Shown here: positions 21,771 through 32,362 of the stretch, piece after piece
Position numbering within the stretch: position 1 is the first letter of the stretch
Layout: each line of letters opens with the position of its first letter
NCBI GenBank assembly: GCA_019828595.1
Contig: JAHQRK010000003.1
Span: 868,001-932,000, forward strand
Source of the DNA: Aphanomyces cochlioides
Lineage: Eukaryota > Oomycota > Saprolegniomycetes > Saprolegniales > Verrucalvaceae
Length of the DNA: 64,000 nt
Direction of reading: 5' to 3'
Notes under the pieces: generated by a model
What the model was told of the DNA's origin: nothing
The model's database searches: none
What the model saw: only the letters and a program-made list of their open reading frames with translations
Position numbers and translations under genes: made by a program

Positions 21771-22826
21771 GGAGACAACTAACATTCGTGCTTGCCTCTG
21801 AGACCATCGCTAGACCGTCTAAGAGTTATCATATGAGACCCCGGCAAACCAAATGATGGATACCGCGTTTTCTTGAAGTTGGAGTTAGCTATGAAGTGCG
21901 ATGGAGCAGTGTCTTAGCTACATTTTGACGGGCTGTGGTCCCCCAAACTCGCTTTGGTCACCGAGATACGACCATCGGCGCGACGGCCATGCCGCAAAGT
22001 TCATTTTTTTTCAAATTTTTTTTATTGCACCATTGGACAGTATTTTGCAAGAGCTGTCGATTTCTGGCTACCAATTGGCCTAAAACGTACTAAAAGATGA
22101 TTAATTAGCCAATTAAAATTTTTTAACCGGATTTTTTCCGGACAGGAAAATGATGATTTTTTTTAATATTTTGATAAACATCATTTTGTGTGCCGTATTC
22201 AGCTAGCTATTTTCTGTCGCTTTTGCTGATGTACCCTGGCTCGCTTAACACGCTTGGGCAAAAGCAATGCGGCAGACATCTCCAACAAGGGGGATCCGAT
22301 ACTGAAATCGAACCCGTGTTTTCTTGTTGGAGTCGGTGGCGTCCGACTTTGGCTTCCATAGAAGGGATAGACACGTCAGCATGCAAGTTTGTTTTTCACG
22401 CTTGGACATTTGCGACACCGAAGCGAGAAAACCAGCCGCCTCTTCTTCTCTTTCAATCAAGCATTTCTTCTCACAGCATTCCATACCGCAAAGTTCACTC
22501 ACATTGATTGTCGTGTCCGAGGAGGCATGGGAAGAAGCATTTTGTCAAAATAACGCGTCTATGATCTGTGTTCTCTTCTGTGGTCTGTGGCATTTGGCTC
22601 AGAGGCCTGCACAGATCTGTCTGGCGGTGGCTCATAATACAGTTTTTATTGGACGAAAGTCCGGATAAGGCATCTCCAACAGGACGGCCGTCGTGTGAAT
22701 TCTCTGTTTGGATGAATTTTGCTCATATTTCTATACTATACTCAAGTTAAAATAGTTGTTTTGCAAGAAGTCGTGTTTGAGAGGAGTCCCAACCATTGGA
22801 TAATATACCTTCTCCCTGAAACGTCC
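21771..22826. other. Repeat-rich spacer before Crypton 1
   Basis: AT-rich sequence with no supported gene. CTCCAACAAG at 22279-22288 and its complement at 22323-22332 form a small hairpin. The sequence AGGACGGCCGTCGTGTGAATTC at about 22681 resembles one at 24810 beyond the Crypton gene (see findings). Confidence 0.4.
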
Positions 22827-24767
22827 ATGGTTGGAATTCCTCGTGAGAGCTCCTCGCTTGATGCGATCCGTGATATGCGCGTCTCCAAGTCAACAAAAGC
22901 TGGATATAAGAGCGGGTTGAACCAAGTTAAAAAGTGGATAAGAGCGCACGGCGATTCGAGCATGCTTAAGGCAAATGGCGACATCAACTTAGACGTCTTC
23001 ACGTACCAGGACTTTCTTGCGTTCATCGGTTGGAGCCACCAGTTCACTAACAATAAGCCTGGTACACTCGCCAGTTATTGCTCAGCAATCAAAGATTTGT
23101 ACAAAAGAGAAAATCGAGCTCTTCCTCCTCAGTTTGACGACGATATGAAAGATATCTTTCAAGGTACGAGACTATATTGACTCAATTTTATCACAACTTG
23201 GTAGGAACGCGACGACATCACGCCGAACAAACTCAATCCGGAGGTGTGAAAGAGTCTGGCAAACGGCCATTGGGATATTCTTTGTATCAACGTCTATGTG
23301 TTGACACGCTTGGTCTAATGGATGGTGGATTCTCGCATCTTTTCCTCACTCTATCGTGGAATCTCATGTGCCGTTCGATTTTTACACAACAGGTTCGATT
23401 TGAGCATATTTCCTTCCAGGAGGACTCGATTGGCGTTGTTTTTATTGTAAGCAAGACAGACCAAGCAGGTGAAAAACAGAGAGATCCTCGACACATCTAT
23501 GCGAACCCCTTTAATCCATCAACTTGTCGTTTGGTCTGTACTTTGCCTGCCATCCTCAATTGCCTCCTGGTGATCTCTTCCCTGGTCTATGTCAACGCGA
23601 CCGATTTGGTAAGATTTTGTCTCGTTTGCTCAATTCAAATGACTTTGGAACTCATTCGTTCAGAAAAGGCGTTGCGACGTTTGCCTTTTCTGGAACAACG
23701 AGTGGTCCATCAATTGCAAGTGTATGCTTGAGATATGGATGGACTCTTGGCCACGTGCTAGAACGCTATATTCATTACGAGCGCGCTGGGGACCAATATT
23801 TAGGCCGAATTGTTGCGGGTCTGCCCAACAAGAAGCCTGAATTTGCTGCTTTGCCACCTCATTTTACCCCCAATGGATCGGAAGTTGTGTACAGTGTGAT
23901 TGATACTGTGTTTCCTGCATTGAGTTCGCAAAGAAGGCTACGTGAAGTATTGTCGTATGGCTTAGCGTCACTTATTTATCATTTCGACTGGTTGTGCGAT
24001 ATCTTGCCTCCTAAACACCCCTTTTTTTCAAGTCCGTTGTTCACAAACAATGATCTATTACACGAACTCAAACCTTATCTCAGTACAAACTCGAGCTCTA
24101 TATTGCCTACTGGAATTCCTGCTCATATCAATTTGATTCAAGGCATTGAACGCAACTACACGGCTATTGTTCGCATTGCCGATTATGTATCTACTCGGAT
24201 GCAAAACCTTCTCGAAGATCAAAGTGCCAGCGCCGGAAATATATCGAGGGATTTTTTGCAAAAGGCTCTTTCGGAGCTTGCAAGTAGACTAGATCAACGT
24301 TCGCCGAGCCAACTACCTGCGAGTGACACAGCCGAACCACCACAGTTGGTCGGCTGTTCACATGAGACGGTCGTTTGTCGAAATTGCCCAAAGAATTTGA
24401 GCTGCCCAACGTGGACGCCGCATCCGCTTGGAGACTTTGGTGGCTAGGAAACATGAGACTCAACATTCCACCATATCGATATATCGTACCTCTTGACTTG
24501 TCGTCGAGAAAGCAGCGCAAGCTGCTTTCTGACTGGAAATTTTCAATGACCCGATTCGAAAAAGTTTGCCAGCTTGCCGGTTTCTCCATGCCACGAACGC
24601 CATCTGAAGAGGATATCACACGCTCATTCCAGTTCATATCAGCTTACATTGTTCGTGTATGCAGCGCAACGCCCAGGAAACGCACCCGAAGAGTCTCACA
24701 GCTTCGCCTTGTGTCTCTCATCCCAGCTCTTCGAAGGTCCAATTTTCCACTGCATTCAGAAATTTAG
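22827..24767 (+). pseudogene. Crypton tyrosine recombinase, copy 1 (frameshifted)
   Basis: This is a Crypton-type DNA transposon gene encoding a tyrosine recombinase. Exon 1 (22827-23163) encodes the N-terminal core-binding helices (TKAGYKSGLNQVKKWIRA). A 41-nt intron is followed by exon 2 from 23205. The catalytic domain has WNLMCRSIF (first Arg), GTHSFRKGVATFAF (HxxR) and ERYIHYERAGDQ (Tyr). Translation shifts frame once near 23528, where CTTGTCG needs one more T to give STLSFGLYFACHP, and again near 24375. The last frame carries LPKEFELPNVDAASAWRLWW, which looks like a conserved C-terminal extension. Catalytic residues survive but the frame does not, so it is called a pseudogene. Confidence 0.8.
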
Positions 24768-26312
24768 CATTGGCCGGTAAAAAATAAATATCGTCCAATG
24801 AATATACTTAGGACGACGGTCGTGTAAATTCCAATTACAATACATCAATTTGTGAAGGTGGAGCAAATGTCAAAAGGTGTATAATTTATCAAAATATTAT
24901 CAAAACTGTGTAAATTAGGGCTGGGTTAAAACAATCACTCTGAGTAATAGAATGTTCAATATAGAGGTTTTCACCAATTGGCAAAAGAGTGATGGACGTT
25001 TTACACATTTTGCAAACAGTTTACACAATTTGTCAATATTTTGATAAATGATGTTCGGAAAGTGTAATTGGATGAAATTAAGGCCAATTTTGATTACCTC
25101 TCAATTGGATGAAAATATTAATTACTGCATTTAAAACCCATTAATTGGTTGAAAATGTCGAAACGTTTACTAACTGGATTAATCTGGACGATTTCTAGTA
25201 GACAATAAGAATATTTCTGTTTCTAAATTTTTGCCAATCAGATTTGATTTCTGTCATAAGGTACGCACTATCTTGAGACGACAGAATATTCGTCACACTT
25301 TGACCGTCGATAAATTTCTGCAAGAGTCAAATTAACGAGAAGAAAAGAGGTAATATCGATAGATATAGATTTGAGGGAGACATGTTACCGCTTGAAATTG
25401 CTCTATTCAAAGAATTGATCGAGTACAGTAATGGTGATTCTCCCGAGGCCACTTTTGTGACCAAATGTATGAAAATGGACAGATTTTGGTCTCAGGGGCC
25501 TTCGTCAACTATTCTTGAAACTTGTAGAGAGTTATATTGATAATTTATCCGGATCATCTAAGTTGTGACCGTACACGTTTACAATTTTGGTTGAGTATGT
25601 GCAGATTTACAATGCTTTTGGAGATTTACCATAAGTTTATCGCTAATCATTAAAGTTTGCGATGATCTTTGAGGCTCACGAACCTCAGAAAATCAAAAGA
25701 AGTTAGTCTAACTTATTGATATGTAGAATAGCGAAATATACAGTGATCTCTGGATGCGTCAATTTTTTTTAGTTGTCCGTCGAGAGCTGTATGGAGATTT
25801 TGGGCATTTCAGGAAGCAAGATCTGCCGGTTGTTAAGCACCTTTCCACCGAATTTATCTTCTAGCATCATGGGCAAGATGACGCCTGTTTAATTAGCATG
25901 ATACCGACATGTAGAATCGCTTGCACGATGAGAGCTCCATTGACGAAATATGCGACTTCTTCAATGACATCGGGATACCTAAGGAAATCGAAAACTATGA
26001 AATTTAGTACGCAACAGTTTTGACTTTATATATATGTATACTTTGGGAATCCGAACAACATTTTGGGAAGATGAAAGACTTGTACCGAACATAATACGGT
26101 TTTTGCGCGACGGTCGTCCGGTTAAAGGTATTCCTGCACGACAGCAATCCTGCAAATTCTCCATTTGAGCTGGATTCGAGATTCGAATTCATATATTGAT
26201 TCATATCAAGTCATTTTAAACTAGAATATCGAATTTGTGTGACGCATGTCGCGCTCTTATTGGTCATAGTTGATTGGCCATTCGACCAGTCTGCGTGGTC
26301 ATTTTTCAAAAC
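24768..26312. other. AT-rich non-coding region between Cryptons
   Basis: No supported gene. An imperfect inverted repeat (ATTTATCAAAATATT type) has arms near 24882-24915 and 25015-25047. CGACGGTCGT occurs at 24814-24823 and 26108-26117, flanking the space between the two Crypton copies. Confidence 0.4.
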
Positions 26313-27363
26313 ATGTTGTCGATTCCACGTCAGGCATTGACGCTTGAGGATATTCGGGAGATGCGAGTGTCCAACTCAACGAGAGCTGGCTATAGAAGCG
26401 GTCTAAACCAGGTGAAGAAGTGGATCAACCTCTTTGGCGATCCATCGATGCTTAGTGAGGACGGTAACATCAATATACTGTCGTTTCACAACACTCATCT
26501 ACGAGCGTTTGTTGAATGGATGTGGCAAACAACATCGAACAAGCCAAGTACAATATGCAGCTATCGTTCAGCTATCAACGATCTATATAAACGACGCCAA
26601 CTACCTGTACGTGATGAACACAACGACGACATGAGTGAATTCTTTAAAGGTAGAGATAACCATGTCTATTGGGCTAGTTTAATTGATAGGTATGAGACGG
26701 CATCATGCCGAGCTTACTCAAAATGGAGGTGTCAAAGACTCGGGCAAACGCCCAATGTCGTACTATATGTATGAGCATCTCTGAATGGAGTTGCTCAAGA
26801 CGTTGGATGGAGTCTTCAGTCACTTTTTTCTTGTGTTGACATAGAATTTGATGTGTCAGTCGAATTCGACACAAACAATTCGCTTTGACCAAATTACGCA
26901 TGAAAAAGATGCGTTTGGAATTGTTTTTCACACAAGCAAGACGGACCAAAACGGAGACAAATGTCGCAATCCCCGCCACATTTACTCCAATCCTTTGAAA
27001 CCATCTCCTCGTGTCTTTCTTGCCTTTGGTGTATATTTGGCTTGTCATCCACAAATTGAACCAACTTCAGTTTTCCCTGGTGGCAACCAGAAAGATCGAT
27101 TTGGAAAATCATTGATTCGCTTGGTTAAATCTACTACTAGCTCTGACGCATCCACTCTTGGTACGCATTCCATAGGAGTGGCTGTCTTTGCTTGTGCTGG
27201 TAGCACATGTGGTCCCTCTGTGGCTAGTGTGTGTCTTAGATGTGGATGGCATCACAAAAACCTACATGTGACACCCACTTTTGAACTGGACGGAAGTGCT
27301 TGTTGGTTGAAGCCAGTCCACTCCATCTCGGACACAACAGGTCGATTACGCTGTCAATGGTAG
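26313..27363 (+). pseudogene. Crypton tyrosine recombinase, copy 2 (degraded)
   Basis: This is a relative of copy 1. Exon 1 (26313-26649) has exactly the same 337-nt length as in copy 1. The intron (26650-26689) is at the same place and phase. Exon 2 starts RRHHAELTQNGGVKDSGKRP and meets TGA, then TAG where copy 1 has Trp. The equivalent of CRS is CQS, and the HSFRKG catalytic motif has become HSIGVA, so the active site is gone. The sequence loses similarity after about 27300, where Harbinger sequence begins. Confidence 0.8.
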
Positions 27364-27443
27364 TGTATATGATCGAAAATGCTTGAAAAGACGTAGGGCT
27401 TGTCATTTGTGATGATATGCGACGTATAAGTTACTTTTTGTAG

Positions 27444-27916
27444 GGTTTCCAGGCTCTAGTCATGACCAACGAGTCCTTCTCAATTGTGAATTCAACAGAA
27501 ATCTTGAATCACATTTTTCCGACGATGAATATCTTGTTGGGGACTCAGCTTTCTCTCCCCATGTGCGCTTAGTTCCTTGTTTCAAAAAGCTGCCTAACAG
27601 GCAACTAACAGATCATCAATCGCAATTAAATTCCAAACTTGCGTCAAAGAGAGTAGCCGTGGAGCATTGCATTGGTATGTTGAAAGGTAAGCACGTGCTG
27701 AAATGCAAATGACAAAGTATAGGGCGCTTTCAATGTTTGAAAGGCATACGATATTTCCTCGATGGAAAGCCTGCGATGAAACAAATTATCTGTTTGATTC
27801 TATCATGCGCAATATTACACAACTTGTGCATTGACGACGAAGTTGACGACGAATGGATTGACAGTGATGAAGACAGCGACGACGACGACGACAGCACTGA
27901 TCCTGGGGTTAATTAA
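27444..27916 (+). pseudogene. Harbinger nuclease, C-terminal half
   Basis: The exons 27444-27686 and 27723-27916 (36-nt intron) read as the second half of a PIF/Harbinger DDE nuclease. GSSHDQRVLLN gives the second acidic residue, KRVAVEHCIGMLKGRF gives the catalytic Glu, and SCAILHNLCIDDE then an Asp-rich tail follow. The 5' half is missing, and Crypton copy 2 abuts upstream. It converges on a Myb-like gene, the usual two-gene layout of Harbinger elements. Confidence 0.75.
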
Positions 27917-28027
27917 CCGCGCTTGCAGATTGCGTCTGGGATAATTCGAAGAAATCTACTGCTCAACACTATACTGCAGATGCAGATGTGAAAGCATGAA
28001 TTTCAACAATAAAACTCGTTGTCATTT

Positions 28028-28888
28028 CTAGTTATTCAAAGGTAAAGCCGCATCGACGTCGGCTGGCGAAATTCCTGCATCGAGTAGTCGCTTTCTTGAG
28101 AGTAGTTTTTCGGTCGCAATTTCAATGTCTTTTAAGCTCACATTTCGTTGCAATAGACTGCATTCCAGATCATTCTTGCTTTTTGCCATAGTCAGACGCT
28201 CTTCTTCAATGCGCAATTTGTTCGCTTCAATTTCTAGTCGACCTTTCTCTATCTCACTTGGATCATTGAGCAAAGTCTTCAAACTGCCAAACAATCGTTT
28301 TGAACGACCATTGTTGCTTGTTGATTGCGAGATGAATTTACGCTTGTGGGATTTCTTTTGTTCTTCATTCTCGACTTGAGTTGGTTGCGCAAGAACAAGT
28401 GAATCTTCATCCTCATCGTTGATATGATCGACTGTAACTTCACTATCCATTGCATTCGTTTCACAAGAGCTGTCGAGTACTGCATCCGATGTGAGAAGTG
28501 GTCGCGAGCTGGGGCGGTTACGCATTACACCATCTAATAGATTGAAATGTCGACAAAGTTTAAGGACGTACGCATCTACAGTTGACGTGCCGCCTAGAAC
28601 ATCGCTGTCTAGAATTCCTTGTCCTGTATAAGCCTTCCAGTCAATCGCAGCTCTGTAACTGCGCTCTAAATCACCAATTTTTGTTCTGATGTCTTGGTTT
28701 GACCTATGTGTAATCCCATTGGCCTTCATGATGGAGTTTATCTCGGTGCACAGAACCTCCTTCGTCACTCCATGTTGTGTGTCTCCTTTCCAACGTTGGT
28801 AGTTTGGCAGCAAGCATATCCAATCCAACAACACTTCGAGCGAGCTTTTTCCACGAGTGCCGTCGACCGTCGCATGTCGGCATCCCAT
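28028..28888 (-). CDS. Harbinger accessory Myb/SANT-like DNA-binding protein
   Basis: This 286-residue protein contains GKSSLEVLLDWICLLPNYQRWKG followed by IRTKIGDLERSYRAAIDW, a trihelix/Myb-like fold typical of oomycete transposon partner proteins. After it come an acidic linker (INDEDEDSLVLAQ), a Lys/Arg stretch (KKSHKRKF) and a coiled coil rich in Glu/Lys (EIEANKLRIEEERLTMAKS). In Harbinger elements such a protein helps carry the nuclease to the nucleus and to the element ends. It is convergent with the nuclease remnant at 27444-27916, 111 bp away. The frame itself is intact, though the element is not. Confidence 0.7.
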   Translation of the reverse strand: MGCRHATVDGTRGKSSLEVLLDWICLLPNYQRWKGDTQHGVTKEVLCTEINSIMKANGITHRSNQDIRTKIGDLERSYRAAIDWKAYTGQGILDSDVLGGTSTVDAYVLKLCRHFNLLDGVMRNRPSSRPLLTSDAVLDSSCETNAMDSEVTVDHINDEDEDSLVLAQPTQVENEEQKKSHKRKFISQSTSNNGRSKRLFGSLKTLLNDPSEIEKGRLEIEANKLRIEEERLTMAKSKNDLECSLLQRNVSLKDIEIATEKLLSRKRLLDAGISPADVDAALPLNN

Positions 28889-29007
28889 GCAACTCGTGAT
28901 CGCCGTGTTGGGACTGCTGGTGCCATGCCAAGGTTTGCACAGTCAGTTTGAGACTGTCAACCATTCGAAGCGACTTTCCTCTGAAGTTTTGTATCGATTA
29001 AAAGAGA

Positions 29008-29090
29008 ACCTTCAATCAATCCAGGAGCCAGTTTCGTCCAGCACCAAATTTGATGCCGGACGAAACTGGCTCCTTGGGTGCTTGAAGGTT
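29008..29090. repeat. Long hairpin (inverted repeat, about 33-bp arms)
   Basis: GGAGCCAGTTTCGTCC at 29024-29039 is followed 18 nt later by its exact complement at 29058-29073. The pairing extends outward through AACCTTCAA / TTGAAGGTT with a few mismatches to about 29008 and 29090. It lies just 5' of the Myb-like gene and may be a folded pair of transposon ends. Confidence 0.7.
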
Positions 29091-29303
29091 CGTTTTAAAG
29101 ATTCAATTTTATCCAATCAGTGTGGGAAATTCGAACCATTAAGCAAGCCGACCTGCACTTGAGTACCACCATTATAGGACGGCGTCTATATTAAAGCAAG
29201 TTGACCTGCATAATATTATATCCTTTAAAATTAAACAAATTCTACAGAATGGCTTTAAAGGGTGTTAAATGAGCACCAACCAACTTTCATATTGCAATCT
29301 GTC

Positions 29304-29606
29304 ATGGCAAGCGAATGCGAAGGACCGAATGACGCAGCCGAAGACTCCAAATCAAGGAAGAAAAGGAAAAGGTTCAATTTCAAGGATGAGCACGACCTTC
29401 TCCTCTTGCGCGAAGTACTGGGCGATGACGGCTTGTTCTCGAACAGAGAAAGCCCCATGCGCGACTGTTTGAAGAACATTGCGCAGCGTTTGCAGCTCAA
29501 TGGCATGGCGGTAACGACTCACAGCTGTCAAGTAAGGCTTCAACTCATCTACCAGAAGTTCATCGATGACGAGCGACAGTCGAAAAAGGCTTCAGGTACT
29601 CTCTAG
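29304..29606 (+). pseudogene. Myb-like fragment of a Harbinger deletion derivative
   Basis: A 100-codon frame begins MASECEGPND and contains KKRKRFNFKDEHDLLLLREV, which aligns by eye with the Myb-like start in the 15.8-16.9 kb element. It continues with NIAQRLQLNGMAVTTHSCQVRLQ and is then cut off. Together with the opposing nuclease fragment it forms a second copy of the same deleted design. Confidence 0.6.
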
Positions 29607-29895
29607 GATTAGGATAGCTCAAACGTCGTAGAACAATCAAAAGCGCCTCATAAGTGCATATTTTGTCTCTGTCGCTTGTAACTAGTACATCAGGCAACCT
29701 CACTGACAAAAGCATGCGCGTAATTCCTTGCTTAGAAAATCTAAACAAAGCAAGGCACGTCTGATCGCATATCGAGTCCATACAGAATCTTTCATCCGGT
29801 ATCATGAGACGTTCTCTGAGGGACCGATCAAGGAGCAATAGCATTGCTTCATCGTCTCCATCCTCTAGAGCGAGAACCAGCAAGCGAGAATCCAT
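29560..29895 (-). pseudogene. Harbinger nuclease N-terminal fragment
   Basis: The frame from 29895 (MDSRLLVLALEDGDDEAMLL) contains LFRFSKQGITRMLLSVRLPD and YEALLIVLRRLSYPNPREY. These are the helical N-terminal part of a Harbinger nuclease before the DDE core. It ends within a few bases of the Myb fragment, so the middle of the element has been deleted, as in the permease insertion. Confidence 0.65.
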
Positions 29896-29940
29896 GGCTA
29901 TCAACTCAAAATGAAATTTGAAACAAAACCTCTGAACCAT

Positions 29941-32362
29941 TGATATTATACTATAATAACATCCAAAGGCTTGTTTTTAAGTACGAAATAGGTTTTTCAG
30001 CGGATTACAGATTTGTATTATATTATGCTTTATAGTGTAATTAGACTTCATAAAACGAGCTGCGAAAACTCTAATATTGCGAAATGGATACAATCATTGC
30101 AGACGAATGCTGTGTTCAACATAACAATAGCTTGCATCCATTTCACCATTTTGCTTCACAATGACTTTGATTTCAGCAGGAATATCGCCATCTGTCAGTC
30201 GCTTGACTCTGGGATCGCTCGACTTGAGCACATTGTCGCCCTTCTTCGCGTCAATAAGCCAGAGTTTCGCTTTGATGGCACAAGCTACAACATCCCATAG
30301 ATTGGCTCCAAAACATATCATGGACTACAAGCAAAAAATTGCATACGACTAGCCACCGAGAAGGACAACGCAAGCTTTCTGCATGATATCGTCGCCAACA
30401 AAGACGAATGATCCCTCGTAGTGTCTCTCGTGTACACACGGCCCAATGGAGAGACTCCCTTGATCGTTGCGTGTCGGCTCGGTTACGTAGAATGAACACA
30501 AATCCTTCTTCAGCATGGAGCAAACGGCCTAGCAAGTGGCGATCAAGGCAACACTGCTATACTCAACATACTTTGCTCTCGTATCTAACGCTATGCAGGG
30601 TTCATCACGCAAGCACGCAAGTGGCTTGTGATTGACTTTCTACATTTTTTTCTTCACCATCGAAAGCCTCACCGCCTCAAAAGGATGTCTAGCCGGCGTG
30701 GCGTTGGCAGTGTCCGCATATGCTGCAATGGTGTTGGAGAAGAGCACTACCAAGCGAGGAGACGTAATAAATGTCGGCAATAATTCATTTTACAATAATC
30801 TTTCACATTTCATTTTTTGAGCGCCAGAGAACATCATGAAGCAGTCACAGACGCACAAGTTCTGGATTTGCCACAACTCGTGATCAATATTAGCCCCAGG
30901 CAAGGAATAGGAATGCTGTATTTGGCTCTGAATGAGGCCGTAATGAGAAAATGTGTGGTCAAACTCAATGAACGGTTCTAAAAATAGAAATGATACATTC
31001 CTGTTGTACGAACCACAGCATTCTGAGGTGGCCGAGTGCATCCATGGAGAAAGACGTGTAGGGACCACTGGTCTAGTGTCCCCAGTGGCTCTCTTACCTT
31101 TCGGGTGTAAGTTCCTCCACACATTTCCCGCAAGAGTATGCAATTTCTGCAATTTCTGCAACTTCGAAGTATTTCTGAGCTTCTCCTTTTTCTCGTATCA
31201 GAATTTCTATGTACACTTCCATACCACTCATCATTATTTTCTCGTCTTGGATATGCAGCGCTTGTTTTCACCAAGCACAGCACTCCCGAGGAGTCAACAG
31301 TGACTGATATAGCTGTGGAATTCCCCCATTCCCCCCTGTATTCCCCTCGTTTCCCCTACTTCTTCGGAGCTTTGTAGTGCGGTTAGGGCCTTGAAATTCT
31401 TATCTTGTCAGATATCATGGTGCATTGTACATTTCCGCATAGACATGGCGGGATATCCAAAATTATGCGGTAATTTGCATTTTCTCGATACGCAGTGGAG
31501 ATCCCGCTTAATCTCCATCAAGATATGCAAACGGGAAAGAGATCGCACCACCTCGGGTGCGGAGATTGTCGCCATGTTCGATTTTGTTCTGGTCGGTCGA
31601 AATGTTCTGAGGACTTTGTCATGTGTATACTTTAATCAAGTCAAAGTTGACTTGCGTTTCTGACGTCAGCAATTTGCATACAAACTTCAAGTCTAATTAC
31701 ACACAAGTGACTTCCACCATGGAACCTGCGTCCAGATTCTTCTCCCGAAATTGACTTGATTTCAGTATAGAGCTGCGACGAAGGCGATATGCTCACTGTG
31801 GATTGGCTAAAATTCACCACTGGATATTAATAGCAAAGGGGAAATATATGGAGATTTGTATGCTGAGTGGTTGGGAGTCGTTTTGGAGTTTGTGGCGTCA
31901 GTTGTTTAGCTCCCCTGTAAGAAGAAGACTGAAGAAGAAGAGCCTTCCTGGCCCATCGTCTGCCGTCTCCCTCTTACTTGTATCCGCGCTCAACCGATTC
32001 AACTCTCGACGTCATCCTCCAGCGTCTCTCGACTGTCAACCCATCAGAAACTCTCCTCGACTCTCGACTTGTCTGCTGCGTGCAACACGAACGTACATCA
32101 GCGGCGGGAATCAGAGAACCTGGTGAGTCGTAGGTCCATGATAGCGATGCATAGAATGCGATCCCCGTCGACTTCCTCGACGGGCATATGATATTTGACG
32201 TGAACGGACGGTTTATTGACCGTGCGATTATGTCATAGACTTTTGGAGCACTTGTCTCTGAACAAAGCACCACTCAAGTCTTTCGTGAATCGGAAGAAAA
32301 GGTTAGTGTGCCGCGCGACGACACATGTGCTTAATATGTGGACACACCGATAGAATTCAACC
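29941..32362. other. Long non-coding stretch with a decayed ankyrin fragment
   Basis: No intact gene is supported over 2.4 kb. On the plus strand near 30425-30560 a broken reading gives PNGETPLIVACRLGYV and, after a frame change, ILLQHGANGLASGDQGNTA. This is clearly an old ankyrin repeat. Low-complexity runs (repeated ATTCCCC near 31320, GCAATTTCT near 31140) are present. The last 400 bases, with many CTCTCGAC copies, probably include the 5' leader of the cyclin gene. Confidence 0.55.

Noticed and set aside
27840..27900. GAC-rich run as a microsatellite
   Set aside because: It encodes the acidic tail of the Harbinger nuclease remnant and is too short to count as a repeat.
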